Shown piece after piece: positions 34,751 through 44,128 of a stretch of 60,255 nt of DNA (within the stretch, counting starts at the first letter, position 1; every line of letters begins with the position of its first letter). The DNA is from Yersinia aldovae ATCC 35236 (GTDB taxonomy: Bacteria; Pseudomonadota; Gammaproteobacteria; Enterobacterales; Enterobacteriaceae), in contig NZ_ACCB01000028.1 in assembly GCF_000173735.1 (NCBI RefSeq), positions 1 through 60,255 of the forward strand. Reading direction: 5' to 3'. The position numbers and the translations under genes were made by a program. The notes below the pieces were generated by a model. It worked only from the letters and a program-made list of their open reading frames with translations. It was not told the origin of the DNA and searched no databases.

Positions 34751-36069
34751 TTACTTGTTGGTTTGCTCGAAACGACGCAGCAACACATCGCCTCGTGATA
34801 CGGCGGTATCTAATGCTTGCTGTGGCGTTTTCTTGCCCGTCCAAACACCTTCCAGTTCTTCGTCTACCACCGTGCGAATCTGTGGCATATTGCCCAGACG
34901 TAAGCCCTTGGTGTAAGGCAATGGCGGCTTGTTCAGCATTTGGCGAGTAGCAACATCAGCACCTGGATTCTTGTCATAGAAGCCCTGTTGCTTGGTTAGC
35001 TCATAAGCGGCGGTGGTGATAGGCAAGTAGCCTGTTTTCTGGTGCCATTCAGCAGCAATTTCCGGCTGGGTCAGGAATTGTAGGAATTCAGCTACGCCCT
35101 TATAAGTATCTTTGTCTTTCCCATCCATCACCCACAGGCTGGCTCCGCCAATAATGGCGTTTTGTGGGGCATTTTTGGCATCCGCGTCATAAGGCATCAT
35201 ACCCACGCCGTAATTAAATTTGGCGTAATGGCGGATATCAGCAAGAGAGCCGGAAGAGGCAGTGGTAATGGCACAATCACCGTTATAGAACTTAGCTGTT
35301 GATTCATCTTTACGTCCAAAATAGGTGAAATCACCTTTTTTGGTCATATCAGACAGCAATTGAATATGCTTAACCTGCAAAGGCTTATTGAATTCCAACA
35401 CCGCATCGGTGCCATCGAAACCATTATTACAGCTGGCAATGGGCTGACCATGCCAGGCACTGAAGTTTTCAATTTGAATCCATCCCTGCCACCCGCTGGC
35501 GTAACCACAACTTGAGCCAGCAGCGCGCAATTTTGCTGTATCCGCAGCCAGTTCCTGCCACGTTTTTGGTGGTTGATCCGGGTTCAAACCTGCTTTTTTG
35601 AAAGCATCTTTGTTGTAATACAACACCGGCGTGGAGCTGTTAAATGGCTGAGATAATAAGTGACCGGTTTTGGCATCAGTGTAATAACCCGCAACCGTCG
35701 GGACGAAAATCGATTCATCAAAATTAATATTGGCGTCTTTAAATACCTGGAAACCGGCTTAATCGCCTTGCTCGCCATCATTGTGGCGGTGCCAACTTCA
35801 TAAACCTGCAAAATAGCTGGCGCTTTCCCTGAACGGAAAGCAGCAATACCCGCCGCCAGACTTTGTTCGTAGTTACCTTTATAGACCGGCACAATTTTAT
35901 AATCGCTATGCGACTGGTTAAAGCGATCAGCTAACGAGTTAACTTCTACGCCTAACTCCCCTTCCATTGAATGCCAGAAAGGAATTTCGGTTACCGCCAT
36001 CGCATTGGCACTGAATGCCAAGGTCAGTGCGACACATATCGACGTTTTACCAATAGCATTGTTAAACAT
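34751..36069 (-). pseudogene. ugpB: Glycerol-3-phosphate binding protein UgpB, frameshifted
   Basis: UgpB is the periplasmic binding protein of the Ugp importer. Residues up to about 107 read in one frame: signal peptide ending ANAMA, then [19 protein letters not shown] and [12 protein letters not shown], close to E. coli. At 35749-35752 the frame breaks: the expected KPV-(Y)[13 protein letters not shown] continues only one frame over, so one base is missing between the codons GTT and CAG. The remaining frame then runs unbroken to 34751 ([15 protein letters not shown] through [12 protein letters not shown]). Without the gap the protein would be about 439 residues, the E. coli length. Either a recent inactivating deletion or a base-calling error. 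Confidence 0.9.
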
Positions 36070-36631
36070 ATCTGGCCCCTGAATAAATCTGTATGGCCCA
36101 TCTCAATGAATTTCTGTGGATGAGCGAAATAAATCAGTTTTTGTTCGGAAGCAAACATGACAGTTTTTCATTACAGAAATATAACCCCGACATGACAGAA
36201 GCATGACAAAGGTATGAATGAACGATGAAAATAAAGAGTCGATCATGATGCATAAAGTGATTAAATAACACCAACAACTAATTTAATTACATTATTCACC
36301 TTAAAAATAAACTAAAAATAGAAACAACGACAACTAAAATTTAAACATAAAAAACAAACACACCTAAACCTATAATTTAATATCATGAATTGATATTATT
36401 AATAATATATATAAATATAAGAAATCAAGTATAATAAAATAGGACAAACTCTTGCTTGAAACAATGACAATTAAAATGTTAGTGTTCCTCCCAGCTTATG
36501 AGGAGGTATATTAACGTGACAATTTAACACCCTCGTTATCATTTTCAATATATGCTCATAAGCAGAGGAAGCCACTAACTCCCCCTCCATTCGGATAGGG
36601 TTTATATATAACGGACCATTGGGTATTTATC
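36070..36631. other. AT-rich region between ugpB and the fimbrial operon
   Basis: No gene is supported in these 562 bases. The left end holds the ugp promoter region with a PhoB box (36192-36209). From about 36240 the sequence becomes extremely AT-rich, marking the edge of the inserted fimbrial operon. The right part holds the fimbrial leader with a 9-base inverted repeat (36494-36502 and 36555-36563) and a CCTCC/GGAGG hairpin (36487-36506). Promoter elements for the pilin could not be fixed. Confidence 0.7.
36192..36209 (-). promoter_or_regulatory. PhoB (Pho) box of the ugp operon
   Basis: On the minus strand TTGTCATGCTTCTGTCAT has two direct 7-base units (TTGTCAT and CTGTCAT) spaced 11 bases start to start, the geometry of the PhoB consensus CTGTCAT-N4-CTGTCAT. 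A further CTGTCAT and CTGTAAT occur nearer the gene (about 36155-36175) but out of the 11-base phase. It lies about 125 bases upstream of ugpB, which is phosphate-starvation induced in E. coli. Confidence 0.78.
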
Positions 36632-37120
36632 ATGAAAAAGACACTACTTTCTATCGTTACTATGGCTATATTAGCTAGCAGCAGTGTTTATGCTGCATCT
36701 GTAAACAAAGATATTGATGTTGAAGTTGAAGTTTTATCCTCAGTAAAAATGACAATGACCAGTCCTACTGGTGTGGAAATTAAGCAATTGAAGTTGGATT
36801 ATGATACAACATTGGGTGATGGCAATTACAATATTTCTCAGCCAATAGAAATATCCTCAATTAATGGATATAATAAAGTTAAACTTAGACTTGCGGAGGA
36901 GTTTAAGTTAGAAGAAAGCAGTGGCACGGGTAAAGAATTTACAGCAGTTGGAGTTATGGTGGGCGGTTTAGCTATAGATCATACCACTGACCAAACGATT
37001 AACTTAGCCAATGGAAAAGCAAACCAAGTACTAACAGTGGCTGGTAAAGCAAGCGTTGATGCCTTAGATGGTGAAGTATACACTGGTACGGTTAAACTTG
37101 TTATGGAACCATCAGCCTAA
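36632..37120 (+). CDS. CS1-type fimbrial major pilin
   Basis: A 162-residue secreted protein: signal peptide MKKTLLSIVTMAILASSSVYA, then a cysteine-free mature domain (ASVNKDIDVEVEVLSSVKMT...) ending VYTGTVKLVMEPSA. Lack of cysteines, the N-terminal alternation of hydrophobic residues and the length are features of the CS1/CblA/TcfB pilins of alpha-class fimbriae. It is the first gene of the operon, uses AT-rich codons unlike its ugp and liv neighbours, and is followed by a hairpin that may favour pilin over usher expression. The ribosome site is weak (GGGT). Family assignment rests on features and neighbours. Confidence 0.82.
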   Translation: MKKTLLSIVTMAILASSSVYAASVNKDIDVEVEVLSSVKMTMTSPTGVEIKQLKLDYDTTLGDGNYNISQPIEISSINGYNKVKLRLAEEFKLEESSGTGKEFTAVGVMVGGLAIDHTTDQTINLANGKANQVLTVAGKASVDALDGEVYTGTVKLVMEPSA

Positions 37121-37151
37121 TAAGAACATTATAATTTCCTTATAGTTAATA

Positions 37152-37182
37152 CATACAGTCAGGGGTTTCCCTTGGCTGTATG
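37152..37182 (+). other. Hairpin between pilin and usher genes
   Basis: CATACAGTCAGGG and CCCTTGGCTGTATG form a 13-base stem with one mismatch and one bulge around a GTTT loop, 31 bases after the pilin stop. No T run follows. Such hairpins after the major pilin commonly stabilise or partly terminate the message so that pilin exceeds usher. Confidence 0.6.
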
Positions 37183-37294
37183 TCAATTCCAGTAAAAAAT
37201 AAAGCCCAATAGTGTTAATCAAACCATCAATATAAAATATATTTATAAGAACGCACATATTGCCATTATTAATAATGGAATGGAATGGAATCCC

Positions 37295-39591
37295 ATGACA
37301 AATAACGTAATAACTAACAAAGTCACTTTATTTATTTGCTTATTTTCCATACTTAACTCGGCTGGGGCCGAGGATATTACTATTGAACATTTAGTCCCAG
37401 CTGGTTTCTCCGCAGCAGACGAAAGTAATGCACGGCAATTATTGGGTATATTAGACGGAAAACCTTACCCAGTCCGCTGTTCTTCTCTGAAGAACAACAG
37501 CAGTTAAGTTTCGATAAATCACTCTATCGTAATAATCAGGTTGATGAGATATCCATTGCTTTATTAGAAGAAATCTTACCTCAAATACCTTATTTACAAT
37601 GCAAAAACGGCTGTGACTACAACTTAGCAAACCATCGCGTCACCATAGACAACGTAAATCATGTTGTAACGATAACCAATAACAACAATCGGTATTTAAT
37701 GCCGGTTACCACTTGGGGGTTGGTACACAACCAATCCTTTGACCTGCGACTGACCGCCAAAAATTATCGTGCCGTTTCAGCGCGTGGGCAAGGATACCTT
37801 GGCCTCCCATTTCAATCTTTTGCCTTTACCCATTGGTTTTATAACACTACTCGCACAAAAAATAATTACTCATTTGCAAATCAATCACGATACCAGCAAC
37901 AAACCCAGATGGGCATCGGTAGCTGGTACCTGCAAAAGAATTTTCAGGCTCACTATTTACGGGCTGGCCGACAAAACAATCTCGATAACAGCGCGGGTAG
38001 CATTCATACCCTAATCAATCCAGCTTTAGACCAATTCGTCACTCTGGGTAGCCAAAGCTATTTGGCTATTGATAAACCCTCCGCCGGTAGCCTGGTGCTA
38101 TACGCCACAAGCGATGGCGATTTCGAAATCTATCGTGATAATCAGCTTATCCGCCGTATCCCTGCACAACTGGGACGTAACGAAATTGATTATAGCCAAC
38201 TTCCTGGAGGCTATTACAACGTTGAGATTCGTTTAGTGGATCGAACCGGCAGAGTGGTCAATCAGGAAAGTCAGACCATCAGTAATATTGGTACTCAGAC
38301 CAATAACGGCTGGTTCTTGACCGTGGGCAAAGGCGCAGCACCTGATAATAATCACCCTCACTTGGTGCAGTTTGGCCGCAGCATAAACATGAAAAGCCTG
38401 CAAACCAATATCACGCTACTTAAAGATACAGCCAACCATTGGGCAGCCGAAGGCAATGCCTCACATCCATTAGGGACTTCCAGTCTGAATATCACCCCAA
38501 CACTGGGGCTGATGTCTGGCGAAAAAAGCAGTGGTGGGTATATGCGCTTAACCGGTGGAAATGCGGGTTTAGGGTATGCATCGGTCGCCCGTTATCAAAC
38601 ACCAGATGTCTCGATATACGCACCTCATGCGGGCAGCACGTCCGCCTCTTATAGCCGTCGTTTTGGTCCAACCCAACTCAGTTATCAATTCAATCAATAT
38701 AAAAATGGTCGGCAACATCGTATTCAAGGCCGCTGGGACTGGCAGCAGCCGCAATATGGCCTTGCTTTATCCCTCGGCGTACAAAAAGGTGGGCAATGGA
38801 ACAGCCAAAGTAATTACGGCGTATTCCTGAATACCACGCTGTCATTCCTCAAAAAAAGTGCCAGCATCAACAGTGCCTATGTTAGCCAGCAGTGGACCAC
38901 CGGTGCCAGTTATCAAAAAGAGTTTAGTGATAACTATGGCACCAGTTCCATTGGAATTGATGCCAGCACCAGTGGAAAAACAAACAGTTTCGGCAGTTTT
39001 GCTCATCGCAGCGGTAGCCGTGGTGATGTGTCGGCACGGGCAGGGGTCGATAACAAGATAGCCAATGGCGGTATCAGCTATAACGGCATGTTGGCCATTA
39101 GCCCACAAGGCATAGCATTAGGCCGCAGCAGCTACAGCGGAGTTGCATTGCTGATAGAAACACCGGATCTGGCAGACACCCCTTACAGTTTCCATGCCGA
39201 GGGCCATCCAATAGGTGGCAGTGGTGTGTATGCCATACCGATTCCACGTTATCAGGATCGTTTCTTCGTCCGTACACACAGTGGCCGCAGTGATCTAGAT
39301 ATGAATATTCAGCTGCCGGTCAATATCGTGCGCGCTCATCCCGGCCAAGTCTTTTCCAGCCAGGCAAACATCACTTTAGATCTACTTTACAACGGTTTCC
39401 TTAAAGACTCGCAGGGGCAACCTGTTAGCGGGGTTATTGAAGAAACCGGTGACACAGTTCATCCCAATGGGCTGTTTTCCATACATTCTGGCGTCATGCT
39501 AAAGAGTATTACCGTTCAAGCACACTTAGCACGTTACCGCTGCGATATGCGCCAGCAACACGGTCACATTTACCTTTGTTATTTGGATTAA
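37295..39591 (+). pseudogene. CS1-type fimbrial outer-membrane usher, frameshifted
   Basis: The usher assembles and exports pilin subunits across the outer membrane. A signal peptide (to about residue 25, ending SAGA) and the typical N-terminal IEHLVPAGF are read from 37295. After GKPYPVR at 37477-37479 the frame is lost and stops within 10 codons, but one frame over it continues FFSEEQQQLSFDKSLYRNNQ, PQIPYLQCKNGCDYNLAN, then a long beta-rich barrel and C-terminal domain to 39591. One missing base (restoring a codon like TTG between CGC and TTC) would rebuild a protein of about 765 residues, usual for CooC/TcfC ushers. The intact part begins with ATG at 37699, but that is internal. Confidence 0.85.
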
Positions 39592-39608
39592 TACCGACAG
39601 GATTGGTT

Positions 39609-40295
39609 ATGAAATATGCTTATTTATTTTCCACTTTAGTATTGTTCCTGGCTCCTATAACCACAGCTTATGGGCAACTAATGGCGATCCCTACCCGCAC
39701 TACAGTTGAAGCACTAGATAAACATCGGACAATTCAGGTCTATAACAGTGGTGATAAACCGCTTTATCTGGATATCACATTGCAACGTGTCGATAACCCT
39801 GGGTTGAATCCCGAACAAAAGACATTGATCAGTGATATCACTCAGCCTGAAATGATTTTTAATCCTAACCGTATTACCTTAGGGCCGAAACAAAAGCGTG
39901 ACATCAGGTTATTACCCTTGAAAGCGCCAGCTCAGGAAACACTTTATCGTTTGTATATCAATCCAGTAGTCGACATCAAGGCAGTCAAAAATAAAGAGAA
40001 TGATAAGAAAATTCATGCGCCAGTGACCATCAGTATTGGTTATGGAGTACTCATTCATCATGTTCCATCTCTGGCTGTGCAAACTCGTCACTGGCAGCAT
40101 CAATGCTCACCTAATGGCACTATTACACTCAATTCCACCGGTACCGTGCACAGTAAATTCGATCAACTAAAGTCCGGTGATAATCCAACACTGACAGACA
40201 GCCTGAATCTATACCCTGGTACACCTGTCACGCTGTCAACTAAACAACTTAGCGGTAGGGCGGATAATGAAACGTTTACTGTTGATTGTGGCTAG
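39609..40295 (+). CDS. Fimbrial periplasmic chaperone, first copy
   Basis: A 228-residue periplasmic chaperone of the CS1/CblB-CooB type, which caps pilins by donor-strand complementation. The ATG at 39609 has AGGA seven bases upstream and starts a signal peptide (YAYLFSTLVLFLAPITTAYG). Immunoglobulin-like features follow: TIQVYNSGDKPLYLDITLQRVDNPGLNP, ITLGPKQKRDIRLLPLKA and YRLYINPVVD. It starts 17 bases after the usher stop and overlaps the next chaperone by 29 bases. Paired with a second chaperone, which is unusual among simple chaperone-usher operons. Confidence 0.82.
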   Translation: MKYAYLFSTLVLFLAPITTAYGQLMAIPTRTTVEALDKHRTIQVYNSGDKPLYLDITLQRVDNPGLNPEQKTLISDITQPEMIFNPNRITLGPKQKRDIRLLPLKAPAQETLYRLYINPVVDIKAVKNKENDKKIHAPVTISIGYGVLIHHVPSLAVQTRHWQHQCSPNGTITLNSTGTVHSKFDQLKSGDNPTLTDSLNLYPGTPVTLSTKQLSGRADNETFTVDCG

Positions 40296-40911
40296 CGTCC
40301 TGTCACTCAGTACCTTTGGTGCCATAGATATTCAGCCACATGTGCTGGAAATACAGCAGGACAGTGCAGTGGTAACTGTGACCAACCACGGTTCAGATCC
40401 TGAGTACATCTCTGTACAGCTCTATCGGCTCAATAATCCCGGTGAACCGCCTGAGCGGGAGTCACTAACGTCAGTGGGCGAACAATCACAACCCGCGCTG
40501 TTTGCCGCCCCAGCAAAACTGACATTAGGCCCGAAACAGAGCGGAAAGATATTCCTTAAAACACTCCGCACACCAGATAAAGAACAGGTATATCGATTAG
40601 CCGTCATACCGGTAAATAGCCGCAGTATCAGCGGGAATGGCGTCGTCCTGGGCGTGCAACTCAGTTATATGGGGTTAGTCAGGCACTTGCCAGCCTTACA
40701 ACAGTACCAATGGATACACCGCTGTATTGCAGGAAAGGTAGAGTTACACAATACCGGTAATACCCGCCTACAGTGGTATCAACTAAAAACTCAGGGGCAG
40801 GTTATCGAAGACTTTAATCTTTATCCCGATCAGCAGCGTCAACTGGGCGTGAGCCATATTCAGGGCATGGTCGAGGATAAAGTGTTCAACTTGCGTTGCC
40901 CTACCGGTTAA
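40267..40911 (+). CDS. Fimbrial periplasmic chaperone, second copy
   Basis: A 214-residue periplasmic chaperone paralogous to the preceding gene: signal peptide to about residue 18, then VVTVTNHGSDPEYISVQLYRLNNPGEPP, LTLGPKQSGKIFLKTLRTPDKEQVYRLAVIPV, and a C-terminal CIAGKVELHNTGNTRLQWY with two cysteines as in its partner. It overlaps the first chaperone gene by 29 bases. Two diverged chaperones suggest one for the pilin shaft and one for the minor or tip subunits; that division is inference. Confidence 0.82.
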   Translation: MKRLLLIVASVLSLSTFGAIDIQPHVLEIQQDSAVVTVTNHGSDPEYISVQLYRLNNPGEPPERESLTSVGEQSQPALFAAPAKLTLGPKQSGKIFLKTLRTPDKEQVYRLAVIPVNSRSISGNGVVLGVQLSYMGLVRHLPALQQYQWIHRCIAGKVELHNTGNTRLQWYQLKTQGQVIEDFNLYPDQQRQLGVSHIQGMVEDKVFNLRCPTG

Positions 40912-40925
40912 GAATAAGGAAGGTT

Positions 40926-41444
40926 ATGAACACAATAAAAATTGCACTGATATTACTCTTACTCCCTTTGCAGGTCAGAGCAGATCCTATTCCTCTAGGG
41001 GATATCGATGTTACGCTAGACGTTACTGCACAGCCCAGAATAGAGGTTGAAAAACCGCAAGGTGGCTGGTACGGCAGTATTAAACTCAAAAACACCCCGG
41101 AAAATCATTCTATTTATCAGGCCGAAGTCCCGATAACCGTAAAGCTACGCCGACAAGAAAGTTACCGTATCTCCGTGAAAAAACCGCTAATACTCGCCCG
41201 TCACTCAGGTGTTATGTATACCTCAGCTCAGGAGTTCTCTCCTGCTGAAATAAGCTGGGGAACGGATCGTACCAATATGCGCCAGCTATCGGCAGAACCG
41301 GAAACATTCAGCGTAGCTAAAGATACATCAAGCCAGATCAGTACAGACTATTTACTGCGGATTTCTGCGCAGGCCCCCAGCGGGTTGGATATAACCGGTA
41401 AATATCATGGCCAGCTAACATTATTGTTTGAAACAAATAGCTGA
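40926..41444 (+). CDS. Second CS1-type pilin-like (minor) subunit
   Basis: A 172-residue secreted protein starting at the ATG 40926 (AAGGAAGGTT just upstream). After a signal peptide (IALILLLLPLQVRA) the mature part has DIDVTLDVTAQPRIEVEKP, resembling the start of the major pilin (DIDVEVEVLSSVKMT), and ends with a beta-strand GKYHGQLTLLFETNS like the pilin end. No cysteines. It is likely a minor fimbrial subunit; I cannot say whether it sits in the shaft, at the base or near the tip. Confidence 0.72.
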   Translation: MNTIKIALILLLLPLQVRADPIPLGDIDVTLDVTAQPRIEVEKPQGGWYGSIKLKNTPENHSIYQAEVPITVKLRRQESYRISVKKPLILARHSGVMYTSAQEFSPAEISWGTDRTNMRQLSAEPETFSVAKDTSSQISTDYLLRISAQAPSGLDITGKYHGQLTLLFETNS

Positions 41445-41478
41445 GACGACTAACTGACAGTCATGGAGAGACAATAAA

Positions 41479-42555
41479 GTGAATGTTAAAACAAAAATAT
41501 ATTTTATGGGGTTATTGTTATTAATAATACAACCAATAGCTATGGCCAATACTTATTTTTATCCCTACATCAAGAGTTACTCTAATTGTTCCATAACAAT
41601 ATTAGATGATGAAGATAATAGTGTAGAGGTTTCTTTTCGCGCCCATCTGGTTGATGACCTATTTTCTGATAAAAGCTCACATATTGAACCGTGGGAACAG
41701 CTAATTAACTCTTCCAATGGCGAGTCAATTACATTAAGTCCGGATCACGCTATACTCTCACTTCATTTTTATAAAGCCGATGGTTCACCCGAACTTAACA
41801 TTACACTTAATGCTATTAGTGAGCTTTCTCTCAATGGCGTTAGCCATAATAATAGTGGTAATAATATTCAAGAAATCACTTTCAATAGCGGTGCCAACGC
41901 ATTAAAAAATACATACTATGATGTGTCATTCAAAGTTTCCTCTAATACTCTTCCACCTATCAGAATAGGTGCAACTGTGGGTGGTGTGCTCAATATTGAT
42001 CAACAACAGCACTCTTTGCTTTCATCAAAAGGTGTTTCTTTTGGCTCGACGGGTAAACAATGTGAAAATTTTGAGCCTCAGACTGCGGCTGCTCCAGAGG
42101 CCATCAAAGTTGATCCTAAATTCCGTTTATCCTCGGCTATATGGAAATTGAAGTCGGTCGATTTAGACCTATTACTCGATAACACAGAAAATGGTAGTGG
42201 TTTAAACGTTCCATTAGATAATTCAGAAGCCAACCGTTTTTGTATCCATTATCAACCTATGGGCGTAAAAAGGGTGATACATCGTATTCAAGCCAATAAT
42301 CTGAACGGATTATCCAAAGATAGAAATCACTTCCAATTAAAAGACAAAGAAAAAGTAATTAATTACCAAGTCATATTGAGAACTGAATATAGTTCCTCTG
42401 ACTTTTTCTTACCAGAGGATTATTACCTTACTTACTTAGACAAAGATGTAAAAAAAATGTGTTGGACACCTAAAATACAACTTTTCAGTACCGAAACGAC
42501 CGATAAAGGCAGCTATAGCGACACGCTGAACTTTACTATCATGCCGCTAGCATAA
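41479..42555 (+). CDS. Candidate tip adhesin of CS1-type fimbria (CblD/CooD-like)
   Basis: A 358-residue secreted protein at the operon end, where CS1-type operons encode the large minor subunit that initiates the pilus and binds receptor. Start is GTG with GGAGAG eight bases upstream. A signal peptide (KIYFMGLLLLIIQPIAMA) precedes an N-terminal half with an SNCSITILDD segment, and a C-terminal half with FCIHYQPMGVKRVIHRIQ and a final KKMCWTPKIQLFSTETTDKG. The C-terminal pilin-like part with conserved cysteines fits the CblD family; the N-terminal domain, which would be the binding domain, I do not recognise. Confidence 0.7.
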   Translation: MNVKTKIYFMGLLLLIIQPIAMANTYFYPYIKSYSNCSITILDDEDNSVEVSFRAHLVDDLFSDKSSHIEPWEQLINSSNGESITLSPDHAILSLHFYKADGSPELNITLNAISELSLNGVSHNNSGNNIQEITFNSGANALKNTYYDVSFKVSSNTLPPIRIGATVGGVLNIDQQQHSLLSSKGVSFGSTGKQCENFEPQTAAAPEAIKVDPKFRLSSAIWKLKSVDLDLLLDNTENGSGLNVPLDNSEANRFCIHYQPMGVKRVIHRIQANNLNGLSKDRNHFQLKDKEKVINYQVILRTEYSSSDFFLPEDYYLTYLDKDVKKMCWTPKIQLFSTETTDKGSYSDTLNFTIMPLA

Positions 42556-42565
42556 AATAATAGAT

Positions 42566-42585
42566 AAGGCCCAAATATGGGCCTT
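42566..42585. terminator. Hairpin between fimbrial operon and livF
   Basis: AAGGCCC (42566-42572) and GGGCCTT (42579-42585) form a perfect 7-base stem with a 6-base loop, 10 bases past the fimbrial stop and 29 bases past the livF end. It probably ends both convergent transcripts, although the T run is short (AAATT). Confidence 0.65.
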
Positions 42586-42614
42586 AAATTACAATCTGAT
42601 TAAGAAATCGACAG

Positions 42615-43316
42615 CTAGCCGCCCAAATAAGCGGAACGCACCGCTTCATTCGCCAGCAAAGCAGCTCCCGTATCCTCCAAAACGATACGGCCATTCTCCA
42701 GTACATAACCGCGATCTGCCAGCTTTAACGCTTGATTTGCGTTTTGCTCAACCAGAAAGATCGTCATCCCTTCTTCTCTTAATTGTTGAATAGTATCGAA
42801 TATTTGCAGAATAATAATCGGAGCCAGCCCCAGAGAAGGCTCATCCAGCAGTAATAATTTTGGCTGGCTCATCAGTGCTCGGCCTATTGCCAACATCTGT
42901 TGCTCGCCACCTGACATGGTTCCAGCCCGCTGGGTTCTACGTTCAAATAAACGTGGAAACAAGTCGTACACCCGCTCGATACGCTGTTGATATTGCTGGC
43001 GATCAGCAAAAAATCCCCCCATTGCCAGATTCTCTTCAACCGTCATGCGGGAAAACACCCTGCGCCCTTCCGGCACGATCGCTATCGCTTCACGCATGAT
43101 GCGCGCAGTCTGCCAGTCAGTAATATCTTGATCACCGAAAACAATACTGCCCTCAGTCGCTCTCGGTTCACCGCACAATGTCCCGAGCAGCGTAGTTTTA
43201 CCCGCACCGTTAGCGCCAATCAGTGTAACGATTTCGCCTTGCTGAATGTGCAGGCTAACCTGATGTAATGCCTGAATTTTGCCGTAATGGGCTGAAACCT
43301 TATTAAATGACAACAT
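42615..43316 (-). CDS. livF: Branched-chain amino acid ABC transporter ATPase LivF
   Basis: LivF is one of two ATPases of the high-affinity leucine/isoleucine/valine importer. The ATG at 43316 (MLSFNKVSAHYGKIQALH) gives 233 residues, close to the E. coli protein; the frame is open 15 codons further but into the livG end. Walker A GANGAGKTT near residue 36, signature MSGGEQQMLAIGRALM, Walker B LLLLDEPSLGLAP and H-loop VEQNANQAL are all present. Last gene of livKHMGF. Confidence 0.95.
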   Translation of the reverse strand: MLSFNKVSAHYGKIQALHQVSLHIQQGEIVTLIGANGAGKTTLLGTLCGEPRATEGSIVFGDQDITDWQTARIMREAIAIVPEGRRVFSRMTVEENLAMGGFFADRQQYQQRIERVYDLFPRLFERRTQRAGTMSGGEQQMLAIGRALMSQPKLLLLDEPSLGLAPIIILQIFDTIQQLREEGMTIFLVEQNANQALKLADRGYVLENGRIVLEDTGAALLANEAVRSAYLGG

Positions 43317-43360
43317 GTTATATTTGTGCCTCGCCCACTTTTCATTTACCCCAAATAACA

Positions 43361-44128
43361 TTATTCGCCCAGATAAGCCCGGATCACATCCGGATTATTA
43401 CGGATTTCCGCTGGTGTACCTTGTGCTAACGGCGTTCCCTGATTCACCACATAAATACGGTCAGAAATCCCCATCACCAGTTTCATATCATGTTCAATCA
43501 GCAATACTGAAACCTGATGTTGGTCACGCAGCTCCATGATTAACTGATTCAGCTCTTCTGTTTCTTTTGGGTTCAAGCCTGCGGCGGGTTCATCCAACAT
43601 TAATAGTTCAGGGCGCGTCACCATACAACGCGCAATTTCCAGCCGTCGTTGCTGACCATATGCCAAATTTCCTGCCTGGCGGTTCGCCAACTCGAGTAAA
43701 CCTACACGCTCCAGCCAGGTTGCCGCACGTTCCAATGCATCTGCCTCTGCACGCCGAAACCCCGGCGTTTTCAGCAAACCAGCGAATACGCCACTCTTAA
43801 GGTGCTGATGTTGAGCCACCAGCAAATTCTCGACTACCGTCATTTCACGGAACAAACGCACATGCTGAAAAGTACGAATCAACCCCATGCGGGCAATCAT
43901 CTGGCCGGGTAACCCTTCCAGATGGCGATCACGTAACTTAATGGTGCCGCCGGTCGGACGATAAAAACCGGTCAAACAGTTAAAAATAGTGGTTTTACCC
44001 GCACCATTTGGGCCAATCAAGGAGACTATCTCCCCCTGATTCAAGGTCAGACCAACATTATTGACTGCCAGTAATCCGCCAAAACGCATCGACAGCCCTT
44101 CAACAGCTAACAAAGGTTGTGTGTTCAT
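43361..44128 (-). CDS. livG: Branched-chain amino acid ABC transporter ATPase LivG
   Basis: The second ATPase of the Liv importer, 255 residues. Walker A is GPNGAGKTT near residue 38, the signature [16 protein letters not shown], Walker [14 protein letters not shown] and H-loop [11 protein letters not shown]. The long segment after the Q-loop ([21 protein letters not shown]) is typical of the LivG branch. It overlaps livM by four bases, and livF follows 44 bases after its stop. Confidence 0.96.
   Translation of the reverse strand: MNTQPLLAVEGLSMRFGGLLAVNNVGLTLNQGEIVSLIGPNGAGKTTIFNCLTGFYRPTGGTIKLRDRHLEGLPGQMIARMGLIRTFQHVRLFREMTVVENLLVAQHQHLKSGVFAGLLKTPGFRRAEADALERAATWLERVGLLELANRQAGNLAYGQQRRLEIARCMVTRPELLMLDEPAAGLNPKETEELNQLIMELRDQHQVSVLLIEHDMKLVMGISDRIYVVNQGTPLAQGTPAEIRNNPDVIRAYLGE

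Noticed and set aside
36370-36440. Very AT-rich stretch as a replication origin or silenced promoter array
   Set aside because: No DnaA boxes or iterons were seen; AT-richness is common at the edges of acquired fimbrial operons.
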